Assembly: GCA_001275005.1 (NCBI GenBank)
Contig: JWZX01001671.1
Location: forward strand, 1-22,076
DNA from: Chrysochromulina tobinii
Taxonomy: Eukaryota > Haptophyta > Prymnesiales > Chrysochromulinaceae
DNA: 22,076 bases
Direction of reading: 5' to 3'
The notes under the pieces were generated by a model. That model was not told where the DNA came from. It searched no databases and saw only the letters and a list, made by a program, of their open reading frames with translations. The position numbers were made by a program, and so were the translations under genes. Of the stretch, positions 8,314 through 15,693 are shown piece by piece (within the stretch, counting starts at the first letter, position 1; every line of letters begins with the position of its first letter).

Positions 8314-10170
8314 ATGTTGCCCTCGCTCCTTCGCGTGTTGCCGCTCCTCCATCTCGACGGCTTGTCTGCCCCGACACGCCGTTCCCGCGATGCGCAAGCT
8401 AATCTTCTGAGCTCGCTCTTCCGTGGAAATGCCGACAGCTCTTCCTGGTCTGGCCAGAGCGTCGACGTGGCGCCCTCCTGGTCGGAACTCAAGGCGCAGT
8501 GGGAGGGCGCGGCCACAGCCGACGAGAGGAGCTTTCGCGCGCTGCTCGAGTCCGGCCGACTGCCCCACGCCTCTGCGCTCGCAAAGCGCCGGCTCTTCGA
8601 CCTGCCTGACGGCCAGGAGCCGCGAGTGACGTTCTACCGCGATACTGCTGCTTGGTGCCCGTACTGCGAGAAGGTTTGGCTGACGCTCGAGGAGAAGCGC
8701 GTGCCGTACACGGTCGAGAAGGTGAATATGAACTGCTATGGCGACAAACCAGCGTGGTTCTGGGCCATGCAGCCTTCGGGCGGCATCCCGGTGGCCAAGC
8801 TCGATGGGCAGGTGATCCGCGAGTCGAATGACATCATCATGGCCATCGAGCGGGCCTTTCCCGAGCACCCGATGCTCCCAAACGAGGCCTACCTGCCCGA
8901 CCAGGCTGCCCGCACACAGCCACTCTTTCGTCTTGAGCGTGAGCTCTTCAATGCGTGGTTCCGCTGGATGACCTCGTCCGTGTCCGAGGGGGCGCAGCGC
9001 AAGAACCTCGAGAGTATCCTAATTAGGGTCGAGGGCGAGCTGGGCGTTGCAGGTGCCGCCACGAACCTCTGAGTGCCTCTGAGTGCCTCTGAGTGCCTCG
9101 GAGTGCCTCCGAGTGCCTCTGAGTCCCTCTGAGTGCCCGCTTAGTGCCCTCTGCTTGCACTCATTGTGGGAGCTGGGCGTAACAGGAGGGCCCTTCTTTC
9201 TCGGTAAGGAGGTGACTCTCGTCGATTGCTTCTTCGCGCCCTTTCTCGAGCGGATGGCAGCAAGCCTACCGTACTACAAGGGGCTCCGTGTGCGCGCGAA
9301 CGACGCATTCCCCAATTTGGAACGCTGGTTTCGTGCGATGGAGGCTCGCCCGTCCTATCGCCACATCCAGTCGGACTTTTACACCCACGTGCACGACCTG
9401 CCGCCGCAGGTGATTGCGACTGAGTGTCGCTACTATGTTTGCCCCTGATTGCCCCCGATGTCGACACGCCCAGCCGAAGGTGCCTGGCACCCACGTGCAC
9501 GATCTCCCGCCGCAGATCGGCAGCTGCCAGTCTGTACCAGACGCTGCCGCCGACGCGGCCACGATCGACGGCGGCTCATGGACGCTGAACGGCATCAGCG
9601 ACATGGCGGAACTGCATCCCCCGGATGCTCTCGGCTTGGATCCCCAGGCTGCGCGGCGAGAGGCTGCGGAACGACTCCTCGCCAACCACGTGGCCGTGGC
9701 GCGATTTGCGGCGCGCGGCCTTGGTCGAGCGGGCAAGCCACCAGTGTCTGCGCCACTCTCGGACCCTAGGGCTAGCTTTGACGAAGCCGTGCTGCCGCTG
9801 GTGGACTCCTCGCTGCGCCACGTGGTCGATGCGTTGCTTGCAGGTGAATGCTCGCGAGGGGAGCGGGGGGGGGGGGCTCATGGCTAAGTGTCGGCTTCAA
9901 TGGCCTTGGTTGCCTGCACTTGATTGCCACAGATTGACAAGGGTGACCGCGCTCATCTGCCTTGACTTTTTGCACACAGGCCCCGAGGCAGCCGCTCAGC
10001 GACTCATTCAGGCGCGCCTCGAGCCGCGCGCCACGGCTGCCGCGCTCGGATACTTGCGCGACCGCATCAGTGTGCCTCGTGACATGAGCTATCCGGCAGC
10101 GATGCAGGCGAGGGCGCACATGAACTGGGTCATCGAGGAGGCGGGCAAGGTCGCGGCGAAGACGGCTTAA
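8314..10170 (+). CDS. Glutathione S-transferase with CPYC active site and C-terminal extension
   Basis: Exons 8314-9052, 9186-9409, 9516-9843 and 9980-10170 join in frame to give 493 residues. The start is the first in-frame ATG; its hydrophobic N-terminus (MLPSLLRVLPLLHL) followed by an Arg/Ser-rich stretch could be a targeting peptide. The thioredoxin-like GST domain has a CPYC motif at 115-118, the cis-Pro region GGIPVAKLDG (156-165) and a glutathione-contacting ES (170-171). The all-helical domain includes GGPFFLGKEVTLVDCFFAPFLERM, typical of GST C-domains. CPYC, rather than Ser or Tyr, points to omega- or DHAR-like Cys-GSTs with thiol transferase or reductase activity. Residues from about 322 to 493 are an extension without a known domain, ending YLRDRISVPRDM...MNWVIEEAG. 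Family membership is well supported; subclass and location are inferred. Confidence 0.85.
9053..9185 (+). other. GST intron 1, flanked by a 17-nt direct repeat
   Basis: The donor GTGCCGCCACG lies at 9053 and the acceptor GGCGTAACAG ends at 9185. Splicing gives GELGVAG-GPFFLG. The exon end GAGCTGGGCGTTGCAGG (9037-9053) recurs as GGAGCTGGGCGTAACAGG (9169-9186). The interior from 9071 to 9140 is a tandem array of GAGTGCCTCT. Confidence 0.8.
9410..9515 (+). other. GST intron 2, flanked by a 28-nt direct repeat
   Basis: The donor GTGATTGCG lies at 9410 and the acceptor CCCGCCGCAG ends at 9515. The last 28 nt of exon 2 (starting CACCCACGTGCACGA and ending CCGCCGCAG) recur with two mismatches as the last 28 nt of the intron. 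Frame and family continuity support the splice. Confidence 0.8.
9844..9979 (+). other. GST intron 3
   Basis: The donor GTGAATGCTC lies at 9844 and the acceptor TTTTTGCACACAG ends at 9979. Splicing gives ...VVDALLAG-PEAAAQRL.... Exon end and intron end share only a short, weak similarity (GTTGCTTGCAG and TTTGCACACAG). It includes an 11-G run near 9866. Confidence 0.75.
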
Positions 10171-10371
10171 TAGCTTGGGGGGGGGTAAATTGGGGTGGCC
10201 GTTCTGATGTCGAGCCGATTCTGAGTCGGTGGCGCGTATATTTAGGGTTCGGATTTCCTTCGGCCGTGAGCTGTGATTTCACACGCCGCGATCGGGGTTT
10301 TTTTCATGCGACTTTGCTGACATTCCCGCGGGCTGCTCGGTCGGATCTGTCGCGTAAGCTTGCAGACCACG

Positions 10372-10956
10372 ATGATAAAGCAGCCAGCGGAAGGCTCGGC
10401 GGCGGCCAAGGCGCCATCGGAAAAGGCGCCGGGGACCTCAGAGCCAGGATGGGCAGCATACCTTGGCGGTGCAGCGCTGGTCGGTGCCGCGGCGGGATAC
10501 GCGGCCCTCGCGTTGCGCTTTAAGAACTTGGGCAGCCGGACTGACTTCACGACTGGCGGCGCCGAGTTCCGAGCAGCTCAAGCGTTCTCACGGGACTGGA
10601 GCAAGGTGTCGGAGCAGGCTGAAAGACTCTCTGCCGACGAGGTACGCGATCGGGCTCGGCGTGCGTATCAAGAGTCGTTTGGTGCTGGGGCCTCAGGCAG
10701 GGGCAGCAGCAGCCGCACGTCACAGCAGCAGCATCAGCATCATCAGCAGCAGCATGGGGTCCCCCCGCATCAGTGGGCGCTCGATGAGCTTGGCCTTTGT
10801 GCGAATCCGTCCTTCTCAGAGGCGAAGCGAGCGTATCACGAGCGGGCGCGGGCATGCCATCCCGACAGCGGAGGCCCCAACGCGGACGCGGAGGCCTTCA
10901 AGCGCCTCTCGCGCGCGTGGGACGAGGTGCAGAAGCACGCCAAGAAAGCAGAGTAG
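10372..10956 (+). CDS. Membrane-anchored J-domain (DnaJ-like) co-chaperone
   Basis: This is a 194-residue single-exon frame; the ATG at 10372 is the first in frame. A hydrophobic helix (WAAYLGGAALVGAAAGYAALAL, about 27-48) follows a short N-terminus. After a charged linker and a Gln/His-rich stretch, the C-terminus (about 135-190) is J-domain-like: WALDELGL...SFSEAKRAYHERARACHPDSGG...AEAFKRLSRAWDEV. The HPD tripeptide (163-165), needed to stimulate Hsp70 ATPase, is intact. An N-terminal anchor with a C-terminal J domain recalls TIM14/Pam18-type import motor subunits, but other anchored J proteins share this layout. The gene starts 201 bp after the GST stop on the same strand. Confidence 0.75.
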   Translation: MIKQPAEGSAAAKAPSEKAPGTSEPGWAAYLGGAALVGAAAGYAALALRFKNLGSRTDFTTGGAEFRAAQAFSRDWSKVSEQAERLSADEVRDRARRAYQESFGAGASGRGSSSRTSQQQHQHHQQQHGVPPHQWALDELGLCANPSFSEAKRAYHERARACHPDSGGPNADAEAFKRLSRAWDEVQKHAKKAE

Positions 10957-12255
10957 CTTCCGTTTCGGTTCTCCTTCTTGTGGCTGGACGCGGGGGCGCG
11001 CGAAAGAAATGTCTAGAGTCTCTTAGTGGTCTCTAGTTAGACCATAGAACGCGTGGCCGACAAGCGTAGCACTGCGGCATAAGCGAGGAAACCCCTTTGT
11101 AGCCTTTTTTAACTCGCGAGACCAGATGTCCACAGGACAAACTAGACAGCACTGACCCACATGTCACAGTTCACACTTCCACACACACACTGACATTCAT
11201 CTGTGGGCGCACACCGGCACGCCTCCACCGTCGCAGCGACAGATCACAAAGCCGCACCACGCTCTGCGCGCCCAGCTTTTTTTACATCGTGACGTTCATA
11301 CTTCCCTCTTCGTTTTGTATGAACGTAAAGTTCCGAGGGGTGTCGCGAAAACTTCCAGACCTACACCTATGACGAGGGGGGGGGGGTCCCTGCGCGCCGC
11401 AGGCGAAGAAAATTTGACTTAAAAGCTCCATTTAGCTTTACCCCTTGCGAACCGCAGGCCTTCATACACAGTTCACAGTCCACATGCATGCCTCTCCTGC
11501 TCGCTGGCATTTCGGTCGAGCGGATGATCAGAATACACAAAAGGTCCAAACAACTTTGTTCCCCAAATCTGGCACGCAAAATTTCGCCCCTGGCCTCTGC
11601 GTTATTGGATTTGGATCTTGCTCACCCAGCCAAGGGCTGGAAGCTGGGTTATATTCCACACCCCTCGATCACACCATTACGCAGCAAGAGGTGAATGCCA
11701 CCCCACTCCCGACTGACGATTGATGAGCTTGAGTGTTGAGGACTTATACATGTAGAGCATGACTGTTACTGAGTTACTGGGCTGGTTGGTTGTCAGCAGC
11801 TGGGCCTGACACGACGGACCTATGGGGCAGCTGATGCTGGCCTCGTACATGTACCTCTCAAAGTGCCCGTCGGAAACAACGGTGGTTTCAGATTCGGACT
11901 AATTGAACGATCCGGGGTGCGTGTGTCATCCGAGCGAATTGTCCGGGAAGTCTCAGAGGACCGACGCATCGGTCACCTAGTAACATGGCGGTTACTTGTG
12001 TAATGTGTATGTAGAGGTTTGAGACGTGTCAGACCACAGACGTACGGTGCCGTTACATGACCGGTACGGCGCCTACGGCCGTTACACATGGGAGGGGGAG
12101 GGGGGGGGGGGTGGGGGGACGCCGTTCGTGGAGCTTTTCATCATAGGTGTCACCCCAAGTTTTCTACGACGCCCCCTGAAAGTTCCCACATGGCGGTCGC
12201 CCTCACAGCGAAGCGGAGGGAGTTATAGTCCCGCGTTGCAGGGGGCGTCGCCCCC
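10957..12255. other. Intergenic spacer, no supported gene
   Basis: About 1.3 kb, AT-richer than the neighbours, with short open frames on both strands that lack motifs. It contains the hairpin at 11292-11326, TACATGTA palindromes at 11747-11754 and 11846-11853, and G-runs near 11376 and 12090-12118. The last 15 nt before the F-box ATG form a GGGGG-CGTCG-CCCCC inverted repeat. The downstream end should hold the F-box gene promoter and possibly a 5' UTR intron. Confidence 0.55.
11292..11326. repeat. 10-bp perfect inverted repeat
   Basis: ACGTTCATAC (11292-11301) and GTATGAACGT (11317-11326) are exact reverse complements around a 15-nt pyrimidine-rich loop. It lies about 340 bp after the J-protein stop. 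It might be a 3' UTR structure or a binding site. Confidence 0.7.
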
Positions 12256-13959
12256 ATGTCGGCGCAGCTCGCGATCGCGATGGCACACGCCGAGGCGATG
12301 AAGGTCCTCGCGGCCGAGCAGGCGGAGCTCAATTTTGTGCATGACGAGCTCAAGAACATGCGGGTCAAGCTCGCCGAGCTCGACGCCAAGAAGACGTCGA
12401 GGAGACGGGGGCGGGCTCTCTCAACATCGAACATGTCAGGCATGTTATGTCAGGCATGCGAGGAGCTCGATACAACGGGCCTTGTTGACTTGTCGGATGA
12501 GGTCTTGTGGCTGCTCTTCTTGCGTGTCGACCTGCGCGACGTGGCTTCCTTAGCGGCCGTCTCGCATCGATTCGCAGACGTTCTGCAAAGCTCTGCAGAG
12601 AACGTGTGGCGAGCGCACGCCTGCATCCGACTCGGGCTGGATGAAGACCAAGTGGGTGCGCCCTTAGACACCTGCGGCGGCACCTTACCTTCTGAAACGA
12701 CCTGGCGCAAAGTACTCCAAGCGCACTGGGCTCCGCCTCCGACCTCTCTCACTTCCAATGCGAAAGAGCACGAGCTGACAACCAACGGGCTGACGGCGCG
12801 CTTCACCGGACGGCTCGGCGGAGACCGGGCCGTCCGCACCGACGCCCCGCTTCCCCTCTGCGCGCCGTTTGTCGCCGTGCGGGCGCGCGCGGCACCATCC
12901 GGCTCGGCGCCCTCATCCTCTGCGCGCACGCTGCCGCCCCCCCCGGTCGTCTCACAGGTCGTCGTCTCTGACACGGTTTACTTCGAGGTGTCAGTGAAGG
13001 ATGCTCCACTGAACGAGCTCGCGCCGTCGGAACCGTCCCACGCGGAGCCGTGCGTCTCTGTCGGCCTCTCCACCGCCGCCTTCAAACTACACGGCAAGCA
13101 GTGCGGCTGGGACCGCCACTCGTTAGGCTATCACGGCGATGACGGCTTCCTGTATGAAAGCACCGGGGTCAGTCATCACCGTTATGGTCCACGTTTTGGC
13201 GCGAACGACGTCGTCGGGTGCGGACTGCATCTGCCCACGATGCAGTGCTTCTTCACCGTCAACGGTCGTTTCCTCGGACCCGCTTTTGGCGTGCAGCCGA
13301 GGGCTCCGCATGCAAGTGACCATCACGGCGCGTTTGGCGTGCAGCCGAGGGCTCCGCATGCAAGTGACCATCACGGCGCTTTTGGCGTGCAGCCGAGGGC
13401 GCCGCATGCAAGTGACCATCACGGCGCTTCGAGCGTGCAGCCGAGGGCGTTGCGAACGCTGGCCTCATGGCCAGCTGCCATCCCGCAAGGTCCCGTCATC
13501 GACCAGGCGGCGCTCACACTTCTCGGGGATGCATATGGACAGGTGCACCTCCATGACCTTTTCCCTACGGTCGGCATCGACAGCCATCAAATGGTTCAAA
13601 TGAACTTCGGGCGGGAGCAGCCGTTTCTTGTCGACCTGGAGAGGACGAGCCGAGCGCTCTCGTCAAAGGGGAGAGTGCTCGGCCTCACCATAGCGCTTCT
13701 GATCACGGAGGCGAGCCTGAGCAGCAGCATGCCGATGATAGCCGCGCAGGCGGAGGACGACGAGGACGGCGAGGACGAGGGAGAGGGCGAGAGTGGGGAG
13801 AGCTACGAGAGTGGCTGGGGGAGTGGGGAAAGTGTCGATGAGGACGACAGTGAAGAGGAGGAGGGTGGGGGCGAGGACGAGGACGAGGAGGACGGCACGG
13901 CTCCTATGGCCGCGGTGCCATCCCACCTGGCGACGTTGGTCTCGGCGCCGCCGCCATAG
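12256..13959 (+). CDS. F-box and SPRY domain protein with acidic tail
   Basis: The best model is two exons, 12256-13290 and 13543-13959, giving 483 residues; read straight through it gives 567. The N-terminus (about 10-45) is helical and probably coiled coil. An F-box-like segment follows (about 74-122: LVDLSDEVLWLLFLRVDLRDVASLAAVSHRF). A SPRY/B30.2 domain starts near 235 (YFEVSV...CVSVGLST...GYHGDDGFLYES...NDVVGCGLHLPTMQCFFTVNGRFLGPAFG) and ends VHLHDLFPTVGIDSHQMVQMNFG. The tail is Asp/Glu/Gly-rich. F-box proteins recruit SCF ubiquitin ligase substrates and SPRY domains bind proteins, so a substrate adaptor role is inferred. The read-through form would break SPRY with 84 repetitive residues, which is why the intron is preferred. 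Confidence 0.75.
   Translation: MSAQLAIAMAHAEAMKVLAAEQAELNFVHDELKNMRVKLAELDAKKTSRRRGRALSTSNMSGMLCQACEELDTTGLVDLSDEVLWLLFLRVDLRDVASLAAVSHRFADVLQSSAENVWRAHACIRLGLDEDQVGAPLDTCGGTLPSETTWRKVLQAHWAPPPTSLTSNAKEHELTTNGLTARFTGRLGGDRAVRTDAPLPLCAPFVAVRARAAPSGSAPSSSARTLPPPPVVSQVVVSDTVYFEVSVKDAPLNELAPSEPSHAEPCVSVGLSTAAFKLHGKQCGWDRHSLGYHGDDGFLYESTGVSHHRYGPRFGANDVVGCGLHLPTMQCFFTVNGRFLGPAFGVQPRAPHASDHHGAFGVQPRAPHASDHHGAFGVQPRAPHASDHHGASSVQPRALRTLASWPAAIPQGPVIDQAALTLLGDAYGQVHLHDLFPTVGIDSHQMVQMNFGREQPFLVDLERTSRALSSKGRVLGLTIALLITEASLSSSMPMIAAQAEDDEDGEDEGEGESGESYESGWGSGESVDEDDSEEEEGGGEDEDEEDGTAPMAAVPSHLATLVSAPPP
13291..13542 (+). other. In-frame SPRY-splitting intron made of 48-bp repeats
   Basis: The donor GTGCAGCCGAGG lies at 13291 and the acceptor GCATATGGACAG ends at 13542. 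Length is 252 nt, divisible by three and free of stops. Removing it restores FLGPAFG-VHLHDLFPTVG, a typical SPRY strand pair. Copies start at 13291, 13339 and 13387, with a partial at 13435. Each carries GCATGCAAGTGACCATCAC and most are preceded by TTTGGC, like the true donor. The exon edges GTGCAGCC and GTGCACCT also match. Confidence 0.65.
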
Positions 13960-14201
13960 GAGGATTTCGTCCAATGGCCGCGATCGGGCGGAGTGCCCCC
14001 GCCACGTAGCCGCGTATAGAGACTCGCCAAGTGGACTGTCGACGAGCACCAGCTCGGCGTCGCGCCTCGGCCCTCGGCCGTCGGCCGTCGCCACAGCACC
14101 TGAATTACATATCGACTTTCCATGATATCGGAATTGATGTGCCGGTGTTATATTCACACATCCTAATCGGCAGCGTCATCTAATACTTCTTGCGGCCGAT
14201 A

Positions 14202-15412
14202 ATGCCGTCGGCTGACGTCTTCTTGCGGCCGGCCAAGCCGTCGGTTCTGCCCTTCCGGTCGGCCAAGCCGAGGCAGAGCTGCACGAGCCACACCGTGCTA
14301 ATCTTACAAATCATGGTCGCGGCCACGCTTGTCTTTGGTTTCATGTCACGGTGGGCGCTGAACATCGCCACGGAGAGCGCTTCGCACGGCGAGGCGGAGG
14401 CTGCCTCGAAGAAGACGAGGAGGTTAGAAAAGCTTACACAGCTGGCAAAGCCGCAGGCCAACGTGCAGGAGCCAGCCCATGGGCTGCCCGTGCATGCAGA
14501 GGAGGGAAAGGAAGCAAAGCTCCTCGATCTGCCTCTGCAACCCCCCGATGGAGGCCTGATTTTGGAGCCCCCTGACGCGGTGAAAGAGGATGCGGCCGCC
14601 GTCGCCGCCGCCGCCGCCGCCGATGTGCCCGTGGTGGTGCCCAGGGAACTTGAGGCGGCAGCCACGGAGCTCTCTCAAGTGCACCTGAGCTTCACCGCGA
14701 CGGCATGGGGCGAGACGAAGCGCAGCCTCACCCTCCGGCTCCTTCCACAGCATTCCACCGAGAGTGTGCGCTTCTTGCAAGAGTCGGCGGCAGCCAAGTG
14801 CACAGGCGAGCTCTATCGTGTCGAGGCCGCCTTTTTGATCCAGGGGCGCATCGCGTGCCGTGCTGGTCAGACGCGTTCACGCGTCGTCAAGGGCACCTGC
14901 CCGTCAGGGGTCTCTGTGGATAAGTCGCGAGCGTGCCCCGCGCACGATCCCAATTGCGGATGCCACGGGCCCATTATGACCCAGGGCATGGTTGGCTGGG
15001 CAGGCGGGGGTGCCGGCCCAGACTGGTTTGTGTACTTGGGAGACGGGCCTGCAACTCATTGGGTACGCGTGAAGGAGTGACGAGCCTCTGATGACGAGCC
15101 TCTGATGAAGTGCCCGCTGACGGCCTCTGAGTGCCCCTCGATTGCGTCTTGATTGCATATCTCGAGTGCCTCATGATTTCCCTCAAGTGCCTCTGAGGGC
15201 TCTTCTGCTTCCAACCCGTACCCCTCAATCAAACCTACCTGTGGAATGTGCACTAGGCTCACGACCATACGGTCTTCGCTCTCGTCGAGCTCGGTACCCA
15301 TCCAGATGCCAAGGCGAATTGGGAGACGCTGCGGGCCATCCAGAAGCTGCCGACGCGCAACCAGGGCATGACCTTGCTCGTGCAGCCTCTCAGCCTGAGC
15401 GTGGGCGAGTGA
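14202..15412 (+). CDS. Membrane-anchored cyclophilin-like protein (putative PPIase)
   Basis: Exons 14202-15062 and 15257-15412 join in phase 0 (TGG then GCTCACGAC) to give 338 residues. A single hydrophobic helix (VLILQIMVAATLVFGFMSRWAL, about 31-52) marks a type II anchor. An Ala/Glu/Lys-rich stem follows. The C-terminal half reads like a divergent cyclophilin fold: LTLRLLPQHSTESVRFLQ, ELYRVEAAFLIQGRI, GMVGWAGGGAGPDWFVYLGDGPATHW and, after the intron, AHDHTVFALVELGTHPDAKANWETLRAI. It has an unusual Cys-rich insert (CPSG...CPAHDPNCGCHG). Canonical catalytic residues are not all clear, so isomerase activity is uncertain. Secretory pathway location is inferred from the anchor. The first ATG in frame is used. 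Confidence 0.65.
15063..15256 (+). other. Cyclophilin-like gene intron
   Basis: The donor GTACGCGTG lies at 15063 and the acceptor TGTGCACTAG ends at 15256. Unspliced, the frame stops at 15080. The interior has repeated GAGCCTCTGATGA and GAGTGCC/AAGTGCCTCTGAG words, the same family as GST intron 1, but no strong exon-edge duplication is visible. Confidence 0.7.
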
Positions 15413-15693
15413 GCACGCGGCGCGCTCCTGAGCGCGGCCGGCGCGTTGCCTCTTTGGCAGCGTGTGGTGGCGCGGGCGGCTCTCGCCTCTCGGCATGTCC
15501 GCGGTATAGCCGTGGCCGCGGATCCAGGTACACAGATCACAGTTGCATTCTGGCCGTTGGATCAGGCAGGCTGGGGTGTGGATCCTGGTGTCCATGAGGT
15601 GGAAAGGTGAGCGCGGGATTAACCGCGTCACCTATCCGTAACGTATGCCTCGATGTTTTTTCAGAAAGAAACGCTCCATGCCTGTGAACACAC

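Noticed and set aside
11367-11723. Overlapping short open frames on both strands in the long spacer
   Set aside because: No motif, no helix-like pattern and no splice logic; they overlap each other antisense.
15056-15631. Minus-strand open frame of 191 codons
   Set aside because: It is antisense to the second exon and intron of the cyclophilin-like gene, where the + strand reads HDHTVFALVELG.
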